This document shows positions 9,555 through 18,402 of a stretch of 60,889 nt of DNA, in pieces (positions within the stretch are counted from its first letter, which is position 1; each line of letters starts with the position of its first letter). This DNA comes from Xenorhabdus japonica (lineage in GTDB: Bacteria > Pseudomonadota > Gammaproteobacteria > Enterobacterales > Enterobacteriaceae). The notes beneath the pieces are model-generated. The model had not been told where the DNA came from, ran no database searches, and was given only the letters and a program-made list of their open reading frames with translations. The position numbers and the translations under genes were made by a program. The stretch covers positions 1-60,889 of the forward strand of contig NZ_FOVO01000023.1 in the NCBI RefSeq assembly GCF_900115195.1. Direction: 5' to 3'.

Positions 9555-11078
9555 ATGAATGCCTCAACCATTATAATCATTTTATTGATGTTATTTCCTT
9601 GTCTGGTCAGTGCTGGCGATTTAGCTAAGGAAAATGAAACAGCAACTGCACGTTTCTTCAGTAATCTGCTTGAAACCAATGATCCGGATATTGCAGAGCT
9701 AACTATGGCAATGAAAATGATGCCTAAAGGCGCAGATATTCATATTCACTATTCTGGCGCAATATACGCAGAGACCTATCTTGATTGGGTTGGTGATAAA
9801 GGATATTGCATTTATGATCGGTCTGACCCGAAACTTAAAATCGAAGCTTATCGCATAGAAATGCGTCCAAAGAATCAGCTCCCGTGGGAGAACCAGAAAT
9901 TCTGTCTTGATAAGAATGGGGTCATCGCAAACAATATTTTCTACCGAAAATTGTTGGAGGTGTGGTCAGACAGAGATTTCCATAATTATTATCACACCGA
10001 GGAAGCTCCGGATCAGCAATTTTTTGACACCTTCAGTTATTTCGGCCAGTTATCGAATCAGAATTTAGCAGCAGGGCTTGATAAATTAAAAATTCGGGCT
10101 AAACATGAAAATGTTCAGTATCTGGAAATAATGTTAAAAAAGGCGCCTTCTTTTGAATATCCAGATCTTGCTAAAGCGCTTGATGAGTTAGATCCAGATG
10201 CCGATGAAAATATCGTTTTCTCAGCGCTAACACCCTATGCGGACTTCATGGCTAATGATCCACTTGTTACGAAAGGAATATCTGATTATATCCAAACTGA
10301 AGAAGTAGCGATCTCAGGGATGGACGATGATGAATTTCGTATTCGGCTCCAATCCTATGCCTCTCGTGGCGCACCACGTGCTAATGTATTCTCAAGTTTA
10401 TATTCGGCATTCTCGGCGGCGCATGCCAGCAAAAAGATTGTCGGTGTAAATATTGTTGGACCAGAAAACAGTTATATCTCAATTCGTGACTATAAGTTGC
10501 ACATGCTGATGTTCAAATATCTAAAAACACTTTTCCCCGATGTTCATTTATCTCTGCATGCAGGCGAGTTAGCTAACGGAATGGTTCCGCCAGAGAGGCT
10601 AGAAAACCACATTCGATATGCTGTAGAGATCGCAGGGGCAAATCGGATAGGCCACGGTGTTGATATTCCCAATGAAGTGAACGCACTAGCATTACTCCAT
10701 TTACTGAAAGAAAAGGAAATTCCTGTCGAAATTAATCTGACTAGTAATAACTTCATTCTTGGCGTCAGCGGGAATGAACATCCGATAAAACTTTATCAAC
10801 GTTATGGAGTACCTTTCGTGATATCAAGCGATGATCCGGGCGTTTCTCGTATTGATTTAACTCATGAATTTGTAATTTTTGCCGCAAACTACAAGCCATC
10901 ATATGCAGATATCAAAAAAACCGTATTTAATAGCATCCGATACTCTTTCCTATCTTCAGAAGAGAAATTAACAGAGCTGAACAAACTGCAATCCAGATTT
11001 TTGATTTACGAATCAGAGATTGCGAAAATAGAAAAAACGGTGCACAAAGATATGCATACGCAGGTAGAGCTGGATTAA
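9555..11078 (+). CDS. Exported adenosine deaminase-like protein
   Basis: This is a metal-dependent deaminase of the adenosine/AMP deaminase superfamily, predicted to convert adenosine to inosine outside the cytoplasm. A signal peptide (about 1-20, hydrophobic IIIILLMLFPCLV then SAG) has no lipobox, so periplasmic or secreted location is likely. The full ADA catalytic set is visible: H63 and H65 in DIHIHYSGA, H335/E338 in LHAGE, H367 in RIGHGVD and D426/D427 in SSDDPG. At 507 aa it is longer than the usual cytosolic bacterial ADA (about 330 aa) and nearer in size to secreted ADGF-type enzymes. The ATG lies after AAAAAG. It sits alone between lolC and mfd, where E. coli has no such gene. Confidence 0.85.
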   Translation: MNASTIIIILLMLFPCLVSAGDLAKENETATARFFSNLLETNDPDIAELTMAMKMMPKGADIHIHYSGAIYAETYLDWVGDKGYCIYDRSDPKLKIEAYRIEMRPKNQLPWENQKFCLDKNGVIANNIFYRKLLEVWSDRDFHNYYHTEEAPDQQFFDTFSYFGQLSNQNLAAGLDKLKIRAKHENVQYLEIMLKKAPSFEYPDLAKALDELDPDADENIVFSALTPYADFMANDPLVTKGISDYIQTEEVAISGMDDDEFRIRLQSYASRGAPRANVFSSLYSAFSAAHASKKIVGVNIVGPENSYISIRDYKLHMLMFKYLKTLFPDVHLSLHAGELANGMVPPERLENHIRYAVEIAGANRIGHGVDIPNEVNALALLHLLKEKEIPVEINLTSNNFILGVSGNEHPIKLYQRYGVPFVISSDDPGVSRIDLTHEFVIFAANYKPSYADIKKTVFNSIRYSFLSSEEKLTELNKLQSRFLIYESEIAKIEKTVHKDMHTQVELD

Positions 11079-11183
11079 TGGCCTCAGCGTACTTTTTTAT
11101 TGACCTAACATATTGTATAAAATCTGCTACTCTCCTGTTGCCAAAGCAAAGTGTAGGAGGATAATAAAGGAGAGTTGTACTTT

Positions 11184-11285
11184 ATGGAGCCATGCACATC
11201 CCGGTTCTGTTTTTTTACTTTCCCTCAACCTGCCAGCTTATTTTTACAAGGCTACTGGGTCAAAAGTGTGTTGGGAATGAACTGA
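11184..11285 (+). CDS. Possible 33-aa upstream ORF before mfd
   Basis: This is a short open frame starting MEPCTSRFCFF, 25 nt before the mfd ATG, with a GGAG sequence 10-12 nt upstream. It shows no recognisable family. It may be a leader peptide or chance; only conservation in relatives would decide. Confidence 0.2.
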   Translation: MEPCTSRFCFFTFPQPASLFLQGYWVKSVLGMN

Positions 11286-11310
11286 ATCTTAGAGAACACG
11301 TCAAACACTT

Positions 11311-14300
11311 ATGTCAGCAAAATATCGTTATCAACTTCCTGAACGTCGCGGTGATATCCGCCAATTAGGCCATTTGACCGGTGCTGCCTGTGCTGTTGAA
11401 TGCGCCGCAATCATTGAACATCACTCAGGGCCAATACTGCTGGTGACAAAAGATATGCAGAATGCCCTTCGATTGCGTGATGAAATCCAACAATTCACTC
11501 ACGCACCGATAAATATGATGTCAGATTGGGAAACTTTACCTTATGATAGTTTCTCTCCCCATCAAGAAATCATCTCCAACCGCCTGTCCACGCTGTATCA
11601 CTTACCATTTATGACGAAAGGAGCGTTAATCCTCCCCGTCAATACATTGATGCAACGAGTCTGCCCACATGAGTATCTCAAGAAGCACGCTTTGGTCATG
11701 CACAAAGGACAACTCCTTTCCCGTGGTAAATTGCGTGCAGAATTAGAACACGCCGGTTATCGCAGCGTTGAACAGGTGCTTGAACATGGTGAGTTTGCAA
11801 CGCGTGGAGCTTTGTTTGATCTATTTCCGATGGGAAGTGAATATCCTTATCGAATTGATTTTTTTGATGATGAGATCGATAGCCTGCGTACCTTTGATGT
11901 AGATACCCAACGAACGCTAGCAGAAGTGGAAAAAATCAGTTTATTGCCTGCCCATGAATTTCCCATTGACCAAGATGCGATTGAACTATTTCGCAGCCAA
12001 TGGCGTGAACAGTTTGAAGTCCGTCGTGATGCTGAACATATTTATCAGCAAGTCAGTAAAAAAGTGTTACCAGCTGGCATAGAATATTGGCAACCATTAT
12101 TCTTTAAACAACCCTTGCCTACCCTCTTTGATTATCTGCCCGAAAATACGCTGCTAATCACGCAGGATTTCATCAGTGCTGCGGAGCGTTTTTGGCAGGA
12201 TACAAAACTGCGATTTGAAAGTCGCAGAGTTGATCCCATGCGCCCGCTACTTTCTCCTGAGCGGATCTGGTTGCCAGTCAATAACTTATTCTCAGAATTA
12301 AAAAACTGGCCTCGTGTTCAAGTTAATAGCGAAGCACTCCCCCAAAAAGCAGGAAATACCAATTTTGCTTACCAAGTTTTACCTGATCTATCGGTTTCTA
12401 CACAGCAAAAAGCTCCTTTGGATAAATTACGCCGTTTTATGGAACAGTTTAACGGTAAAATTGTATTCTCGGTGGAAAGTGAGGGACGTCGTGAATCTGT
12501 GCAAGAATTGTTATCACGAATCAAAATCAACCCAATAAAAATAAGCCAACTAACAGATGCAGATAAACCCGGTCATTTCTTAATGATTGGGGCATCAGAG
12601 CACGGTTTTATTGATGAGGACAATAAACTCGCGCTTATTTGTGAAAGTGACATGCTTGGAGTGCGGGTCAGCCGCCGTCGCCAGGATAATCGGCGCACTA
12701 TCAATACCGATACGCTAATCCGCAATCTCGCGGAACTACGACACGGTCAACCTGTCGTGCACCTTGAACATGGTGTTGGGCGTTATCAGGGGCTAACAAC
12801 ACTGGAAGCAGGCGGCATCAAGGCAGAATATCTTATCCTTCTCTATGCAGGAGAAGACAAACTGTATGTGCCAGTCTCCTCGCTTCATCTCATAAGCCAT
12901 TATGCTGGTGGTGCAGAAGAAAGTGCTCCGCTGCATAAGCTGGGTGGAGAAACATGGAACAAGGCTCGCCAGAAAGCAGCCGAAAAAGTACGTGATGTTG
13001 CCGCCGAATTATTGGATGTTTACGCACAGCGCGCCGTTAAACCGGGTTTTGCCTTCAAGCAAGATAGTGAACAATACCAACTGTTCTGCCAAAGTTTTCC
13101 GTTTGATACAACGCCTGATCAAGAACAGACTATCAACGCGGTGTTTGATGATATGTGTCAGCCCATTGCTATGGATAGGCTGGTGTGTGGCGATGTCGGT
13201 TTTGGGAAAACAGAAGTAGCAATGCGCGCTGCATTCCTGTCCATCACCAACAATAAACAAGTCGCAGTTCTTGTGCCAACAACCTTATTGGCACAGCAAC
13301 ATTATGATAATTTCCGCGATCGCTTTGCTAATTGGCCTGTACACATCGAAGTTATGTCACGCTTTCGTAGTGCAAAAGAACAACAGCAGGTCATTGATAT
13401 GGCCGCGGAAGGAAAAGTAGATATCATTATTGGCACCCATAAACTTCTACAAAGTGATCTGTGCTGGAAAGATCTCGGTTTGTTGATCGTTGATGAAGAA
13501 CATCGCTTCGGAGTTCGCCATAAAGAGCGCATTAAAGCTATTCGGGCAGATGTCGACGTGCTGACACTTACCGCAACACCGATTCCTCGTACACTCAATA
13601 TGGCAATGAGTGGTATGCGCGATCTGTCCATTATCGCCACTCCCCCTGCCCGTCGTTTGGCGGTAAAAACTTTTGTGCGCGAATATGATAGCCTCGTGGT
13701 ACGTGAATCTATCCTGCGCGAAATTTTGCGTGGTGGGCAGGTTTACTATTTGTATAACGATGTTGAAAACATTGAAAAGGCAAAAGCTCGACTGGAAGAA
13801 TTGGTTCCTGAAGCCAGAATCGTTGTAGGGCATGGGCAAATGCGTGAGCGTGATTTGGAACGCGTTATGACAGATTTCCATCACCAACGTTTTAATGTGC
13901 TGGTATGTACCACTATTATTGAAACAGGGATTGATATTCCCAGTGCCAATACCATCATCATTGAACGTGCGGATCATTTTGGTTTAGCTCAGTTACACCA
14001 ATTGCGTGGACGTGTCGGACGTTCCCATCATCAGGCTTATGCTTATTTACTGACTCCACATCCAAAAGCTATGACTGGCGATGCGCAAAAACGTCTGGAA
14101 GCCATTGCATCTCTCGAAGATTTGGGAGCTGGTTTTGCGCTGGCTACTCACGATTTGGAAATAAGGGGAGCCGGCGAATTACTGGGGGAAGACCAAAGTG
14201 GACAGATGACCAGCATTGGTTTCACTCTCTATATGGAATTATTGGAAAGTGCCGTTGATGCCCTCAAGAATGGGCGGGAGCCTTCACTTGAAGATCTCAC

Positions 14301-14757
14301 TAATAATCAGACTGAGATCGAATTGCGTATGCCTGTGCTCTTACCTGATGATTATATTCCGGATGTCAACATACGCTTGTCTTTCTATAAGCGCGTCGCT
14401 AGCGCACAAGATAATGCTGAATTGGATGAGCTGAAAGTCGAACTTATTGATCGATTTGGTCTTCTGCCCGATCCAGGACGCCAGCTGTTGCAGTCTGCGT
14501 CCATTCGCCTGATTTCTCAACAACTCGGTATCAAACGAATTGAAGCACATGAAAAAGGTGGTTTCATTGAATTTAGCAGTAACAATAAAGTCGATCCTAA
14601 TTATCTGATCAGATTATTACAAACGCAGTCCAATGTTTACCGATTGGATGGGCCATTTAAATTGAAATTTATTACGGACTTAACTGAGAAAGCTACCCGT
14701 TTATCTTTTATCCAGCAATTATTAGAAAACGTCGATCAACACAAGAGCGATGCCTGA
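11311..14757 (+). CDS. mfd: Mfd, transcription-repair coupling factor
   Basis: This DNA translocase removes RNA polymerase stalled at lesions and recruits UvrA. The UvrB-homology module is about 1-330. The RNA-polymerase-interacting domain carries HLEHGVGRYQGL near 480-500. Helicase motif I GDVGFGKTE is near 628, the DEEH box (IVDEEHRFG) near 727 and the TRCF motif region after about 950. At 1148 aa it equals E. coli Mfd. It is probably transcribed from its own promoter in the 230-bp upstream gap. Confidence 0.97.
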   Translation: MSAKYRYQLPERRGDIRQLGHLTGAACAVECAAIIEHHSGPILLVTKDMQNALRLRDEIQQFTHAPINMMSDWETLPYDSFSPHQEIISNRLSTLYHLPFMTKGALILPVNTLMQRVCPHEYLKKHALVMHKGQLLSRGKLRAELEHAGYRSVEQVLEHGEFATRGALFDLFPMGSEYPYRIDFFDDEIDSLRTFDVDTQRTLAEVEKISLLPAHEFPIDQDAIELFRSQWREQFEVRRDAEHIYQQVSKKVLPAGIEYWQPLFFKQPLPTLFDYLPENTLLITQDFISAAERFWQDTKLRFESRRVDPMRPLLSPERIWLPVNNLFSELKNWPRVQVNSEALPQKAGNTNFAYQVLPDLSVSTQQKAPLDKLRRFMEQFNGKIVFSVESEGRRESVQELLSRIKINPIKISQLTDADKPGHFLMIGASEHGFIDEDNKLALICESDMLGVRVSRRRQDNRRTINTDTLIRNLAELRHGQPVVHLEHGVGRYQGLTTLEAGGIKAEYLILLYAGEDKLYVPVSSLHLISHYAGGAEESAPLHKLGGETWNKARQKAAEKVRDVAAELLDVYAQRAVKPGFAFKQDSEQYQLFCQSFPFDTTPDQEQTINAVFDDMCQPIAMDRLVCGDVGFGKTEVAMRAAFLSITNNKQVAVLVPTTLLAQQHYDNFRDRFANWPVHIEVMSRFRSAKEQQQVIDMAAEGKVDIIIGTHKLLQSDLCWKDLGLLIVDEEHRFGVRHKERIKAIRADVDVLTLTATPIPRTLNMAMSGMRDLSIIATPPARRLAVKTFVREYDSLVVRESILREILRGGQVYYLYNDVENIEKAKARLEELVPEARIVVGHGQMRERDLERVMTDFHHQRFNVLVCTTIIETGIDIPSANTIIIERADHFGLAQLHQLRGRVGRSHHQAYAYLLTPHPKAMTGDAQKRLEAIASLEDLGAGFALATHDLEIRGAGELLGEDQSGQMTSIGFTLYMELLESAVDALKNGREPSLEDLTNNQTEIELRMPVLLPDDYIPDVNIRLSFYKRVASAQDNAELDELKVELIDRFGLLPDPGRQLLQSASIRLISQQLGIKRIEAHEKGGFIEFSSNNKVDPNYLIRLLQTQSNVYRLDGPFKLKFITDLTEKATRLSFIQQLLENVDQHKSDA

Positions 14758-14780
14758 TAGGGTTTAAAAAGTGATGTCAC

Positions 14781-14873
14781 GGTTGCACTATTTTGACAAT
14801 ACAATTTTGGTCAATACAGTTCGCCAGTATACAACGCCATGTTCATGCGAACAGCACGCAAAATAGTGCAACC
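14781..14873. repeat. 93-bp element with perfect 15-bp inverted ends
   Basis: GGTTGCACTATTTTG at 14781-14795 is repeated exactly inverted at 14859-14873. A nested inverted pair GTTCGC/GCGAAC lies inside at 14819-14824 and 14847-14852. The right end runs into TTTTTT, so the transcript could terminate mfd, but the perfect long ends and 63-nt interior also fit a MITE-like non-autonomous element. Confidence 0.7.
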
Positions 14874-14907
14874 TTTTTTATTTAATCTACAACTTAACCT
14901 TGGTGAT

Positions 14908-14987
14908 AATTATGACATATATTATGGAAATAACTTAGACTCGTTGTAATTACTGCGCTTAGTAAGCACTGAGTACATGTCATAATT
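14908..14987. repeat. 80-bp element with 11-bp inverted ends
   Basis: AATTATGACAT at 14908-14918 pairs with ATGTCATAATT at 14977-14987. It lies 35 bp after the previous inverted-repeat element in a gene-free stretch (14758-15166), which otherwise shows nothing recognisable. Confidence 0.55.
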
Positions 14988-15166
14988 TAAGTCACAAAGC
15001 AGACTGAGATTTACTTAAAATCCGACCTATTAAGTCATAAACCGTACTAATCGATCGTCAAGATTAACTAAGGCATGAACAGCTATTTTTCTCCACTAAA
15101 AGCCTGATAATTTAACAGAACTTCCAGTATTGCTGATAATGGGTTATCCTTCCGCAAAGTGCAATA

Positions 15167-15727
15167 ATGCAGAAAGCGCGCTTACTGGGGTTTGAAGCCT
15201 TAATCTATTCATGTTTCCACCGCCACAGACTGCAGGAGCAGCCACACTGTCACCTGATGTTTTCTGACCGCATCAATGATGCTATTCGCAGTGACTCTGA
15301 ACAGTATTTTCGACGTCATAACCCCAAAAAAGCCCGAACACGGTGGCTGTCAGAAAGTCTATTCCGGACTGACATTGAAACCCGTAAAGCACATCTGATA
15401 CAACTTCACGAGTACTGGCAGAATAGCATCTTGAACGTGCACAGCGCCCGGAACGCAAAACTCAAAATAGGGGCGCGGGATGAAGTTATCAAAGGTATAC
15501 AGAACAGCCTTGATAAGCTCAATGAAACTTTGGCAAAAAACTACCTCAACGGCTGAAGATAGCAGAAGCATCTTTTGATGCACTGGATAAAAGACTAAAG
15601 GCAGCTTGTGACAGACTGGGAAACGTTAACAGCCGACTACAATACCGATTTATTGCATGGCTTACAGTGGGTGTAGTAGCGGTGGTTAGCACACTGTTTT
15701 TTCTGAAAAGATTTATCTTTATCCTGG
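15167..15727 (+). pseudogene. Remnant of a MobA/MobL-type relaxase gene, frameshifted
   Basis: The first frame (15167-15556, 129 codons) contains EQPHCHLMFSDRINDAIR followed by EQYFRRHN. This matches the histidine motif III region of plasmid relaxases of the MobA/MobL class (PHCHLMFSxRxNDG). The usual N-terminal part is missing. After TGA 15554-15556 the sense continues in the -1 frame with a coiled-coil-like run (KIAEASFDALDKRLKAA) and a terminal membrane segment, to TAG near 15730. The switch point is an A AAA AAC heptamer at about 15534-15540. It is most simply a decayed mobilisation gene from an integrated plasmid. Confidence 0.6.
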
Positions 15728-15770
15728 TTTAGGAAAACATAAAAAACTATAAACTTAGTAGGAGACGCAC

Positions 15771-17018
15771 TTGAAGACGGAACAAAAGTGGATTCATGAA
15801 TACAATATTTGGTTTTATGCATTATTCGGAACGGCAGTAGGTGCAGGAACCCTGTTTCTCCCTATACAATTAGGACTATCCGGACCACTTGCTATGTTGG
15901 TTATGCTATTGATAGCATTCCCATTTACCTATTACTCTCACCTAGGTCTTGCACGTTATATCATTACCAGCGATTCCCATTCCCCCACATTACTCAGTGC
16001 AACCAAACAATATTATGGGATCAGGATAGCTCGTATCATAAACTTTTTTTACGCACTAACTTTCCTGCTTATTATTTTTGTTTATGCAATATCTATCACC
16101 AATTCCGTTACCATTTTGTTGCAGCAATTTTGGCAGATTCAGTTTCCACGAATACTGACAGCGTTTATGGTCGTTCTAGGGTTACACCTAATTTTCTTAT
16201 TGGGTAAAAAAATCACACTAAAATTCATGGGCGTGTTAGTTCTTCCACTCATTCTTTATCTACTGACATTATCTGTAACGCTTGTATTTCAATGGGATAG
16301 TGCAAAGATTAAACATCTTATCAGCAATATTCATACTGACCTGGATTCAATGAGAGCACTTTGGTTACTAATGCCAGTCATGGTATTCTCTTTCAGCCAC
16401 ACCCCGATCATGTCTACTTTTTCTAACTACTGTAAACGAGCCTATACAACAGATGCGGAATACCACATTAAACAGATTGTGAAACCCACTTATGCGCTAA
16501 TCTGCATAGTCATTTTATTCTTTGTATTTAGTTGTGTTTTAACGTTAACACCTCAGGAAATACAGGCAACTAAAGACAACAATATTACCATTCTCAGCGC
16601 GATCGCGCAGAAAGAGGGCTTTTATTGGATAGCAATAACGGCAACCCCTGTTGCTATCATTGCTATGACAAAATCATTCTTAGGAACTTATTTTGGGGCA
16701 TTGGAGGGAGTCAGAGGATTAGTCGGAGCATTGGAGAGTAAAATTCTCCATCATAAAGAAAATAAAGTACGTGATAAGTTGATCGGCATGGCTATCATTT
16801 TTTCCCTTACTTTAATGATTACTATCTGGAATCCGAATACTCTGAACGTTATCGCAGGCATCACTGGACCTATGATTGCGCTTATTTTGTTTATTTTACC
16901 GTCTCTATCAACGTACTTGGTTAAACCACTACGACCCTATCGTTCTTTTTCTAATTTAATGGTTCTATTAGTCGGTCTTGGTAGTTTTGGTATTGCTGTT
17001 TTTAACCTTTTTAGCTGA
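15771..17018 (+). CDS. Amino-acid permease of the HAAAP family (serine/threonine type)
   Basis: This is an 11-TM inner-membrane proton- or sodium-coupled amino-acid importer. The N-terminal FGTAVGAGTLFLPIQLGL is the family's substrate-binding TM1 motif and resembles SdaC/TdcC (serine, threonine) more than TyrP/Mtr. The internal FSFSHTPIMSTF also fits the Ser/Thr branch. The start is TTG at 15771, preceded by TAGGAGA; no in-frame ATG lies near. Its 415 aa are normal for the family. It stands alone beside a relaxase remnant, so it may have arrived by transfer. Confidence 0.85.
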   Translation: MKTEQKWIHEYNIWFYALFGTAVGAGTLFLPIQLGLSGPLAMLVMLLIAFPFTYYSHLGLARYIITSDSHSPTLLSATKQYYGIRIARIINFFYALTFLLIIFVYAISITNSVTILLQQFWQIQFPRILTAFMVVLGLHLIFLLGKKITLKFMGVLVLPLILYLLTLSVTLVFQWDSAKIKHLISNIHTDLDSMRALWLLMPVMVFSFSHTPIMSTFSNYCKRAYTTDAEYHIKQIVKPTYALICIVILFFVFSCVLTLTPQEIQATKDNNITILSAIAQKEGFYWIAITATPVAIIAMTKSFLGTYFGALEGVRGLVGALESKILHHKENKVRDKLIGMAIIFSLTLMITIWNPNTLNVIAGITGPMIALILFILPSLSTYLVKPLRPYRSFSNLMVLLVGLGSFGIAVFNLFS

Positions 17019-17030
17019 CAGCCATTCTCA

Positions 17031-17195
17031 ATGGGGTTTCTGAAAATAATAGAATCCCCATGCTTTCATTATGACCACACCTGGGAACTGAAAAATCTGG
17101 GATTCTGGAGCACACACTCTATAAAACGTATTCAGCTTCTCCCGGATGCTAAAATTTCAGATTTCTATGATAATGCAATGATTAAAAGCAAGTGA
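17031..17195 (+). CDS. Small 54-aa ORF of unknown function, possibly a gene fragment
   Basis: An open frame starts ATG 17031, 12 nt after the permease stop, and ends at TGA 17193. The peptide contains FHYDHTWELKNLGFWS and looks coding in composition, but no family is recognised. No ribosome site precedes it, so it may be the 3' remnant of a lost gene. Its first 31 bases form a hairpin (ATGGGGTTTCT against AGAATCCCCAT, one mismatch) that could instead be the permease terminator. Confidence 0.3.
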   Translation: MGFLKIIESPCFHYDHTWELKNLGFWSTHSIKRIQLLPDAKISDFYDNAMIKSK

Positions 17196-17258
17196 ACTTC
17201 TACTTTTTACTCTACACACTACTTTTTGCTCCACATACTGCTAAGAGGCAAAACAAGA

Positions 17259-17765
17259 TCATTGTTGTGAGTATGATTTCAGAATTAACTGACCTTTCTC
17301 ATTTAAAGGGATAGTATCATCAGGTTTGTACTCTATCCTGACTTTTCCTGGCACTTCTCCAATGACATAATTTACGTCATATGCGACAACACGTGGTTTC
17401 TTAAAACTAAATTCTGTGCAGTTTTTTAATGCTGAATGGGTTAAAGCAGGATATTCTCTCTCTACTTTCAAATGGTCAAGAAGAGTTAAAATACGATATT
17501 CATATTCAATCGAACTATTTCCTGAAATATCTTTTACTGTGGCAGGGATAGGAAGCACCGCAATATGACAATAAGATTGACGAACAACAATCGTTGATTT
17601 GATAGGATTCGAAGATAATACTTGCGCAACGCTAGGGCGTGGAGATTCAAAATAAAACGATACGGTTGCCCCAATGATGGCAAAAATAGTAATTATAGAA
17701 CCAATTATGTACAGTCTTTTATTTCGTTTAACCACATAGCACCTTGATATATTATAATTTCCCAT
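17259..17765 (-). CDS. umoD: UmoD/YcfJ-like membrane-anchored protein
   Basis: This resembles E. coli YcfJ and Proteus UmoD, the latter an upregulator of flhDC and swarming. A single TM segment lies at about 18-38 (YIIGSIITIFAIIGATVSFYF). It is followed by PSVAQVLSSNPIKST, matching YcfJ, and a C-terminal block with VAYDVNYVIGEVPGKVRIEY and LNEKGQLIL, also matching YcfJ. The glycine-zipper segment that fills the middle of YcfJ is missing and replaced by a hydrophilic stretch. Two Cys remain (about 66 and 115). YcfJ also neighbours mfd and ndh in E. coli, which supports the call. Confidence 0.7.
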   Translation of the reverse strand: MGNYNISRCYVVKRNKRLYIIGSIITIFAIIGATVSFYFESPRPSVAQVLSSNPIKSTIVVRQSYCHIAVLPIPATVKDISGNSSIEYEYRILTLLDHLKVEREYPALTHSALKNCTEFSFKKPRVVAYDVNYVIGEVPGKVRIEYKPDDTIPLNEKGQLILKSYSQQ

Positions 17766-18402
17766 ACAATTTGAGCGGAAAAATATTTTCCAAATATTTA
17801 AAGGGAGCTAAAAATGTGCCAAATTCATTATTTAAGAAAAATCCCATTCCATTAATATAATAAAATTATTAGTCATTTGTCCACATGCAAATTGCCAAAT
17901 AAAAATGTACCTTCAAGCCCATTGCTTCTGTTTACATATAATCCAGAACAAAAATGGTAAATAAAAAGTGAACAAATACAGCTAACATAGTGGAAATACA
18001 AAAATAAAAGATATACACCATTTTTAATATTACAGACTGGGATGAGTTCTGATACTACAGTAATCTCACTAAAACCCACTTTATTGCAACGATTAAATAA
18101 ATCTAATGATAAATTATTAAGTTATCGATTAATTAGGCATGAATAGCTAAGTCAATTAAGCATATATTGGATACTAGATCAATATAATTACAACTCATTA
18201 TTTAATAATTTATCACATATAACAATAATGAGTTAACTTAAGCGAAATCTGTATTTAATTTAAATACAGTCTCAATCGTTATAATAAATGACTGAGATAA
18301 ATTTAGGGAAGAATAATTATGATATGTATAACAATTAATATAATAGAGAGATAAATAGCTCATCTCAATTAATTACTTTAAGACGAGCCATTTTCTAGCT
18401 GA
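17766..18402. other. Gene-free AT-rich region with hairpins downstream of ndh
   Basis: This 637-bp stretch shows no convincing gene. It holds two clear hairpins: AACTCATTATT (18192-18202) with AATAATGAGTT (18224-18234), and the near-palindrome CTGTATTTA/TAAATACAG at 18249-18269. The latter sits 130 nt past the ndh stop and could end its transcript. A 67-codon minus-strand frame at 17873-18079 shows no family features. Confidence 0.5.

Noticed and set aside
15771-17018. The permease as an Mtr/TyrP aromatic permease
   Set aside because: The TM1 motif and the FSFSHTP segment fit the SdaC/TdcC serine/threonine branch better; the true Mtr is at 58311-59555.
17873-18079. A 68-codon minus-strand frame rich in Cys, Phe and Tyr
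   Set aside because: Very AT-rich context, no ribosome site, odd composition and no match to any family; taken as chance.
17766-18402. CRISPR array, tRNA or rRNA in the larger gaps
   Set aside because: No regularly spaced direct repeats and no cloverleaf or rRNA-like sequence were found in any gap of the window.
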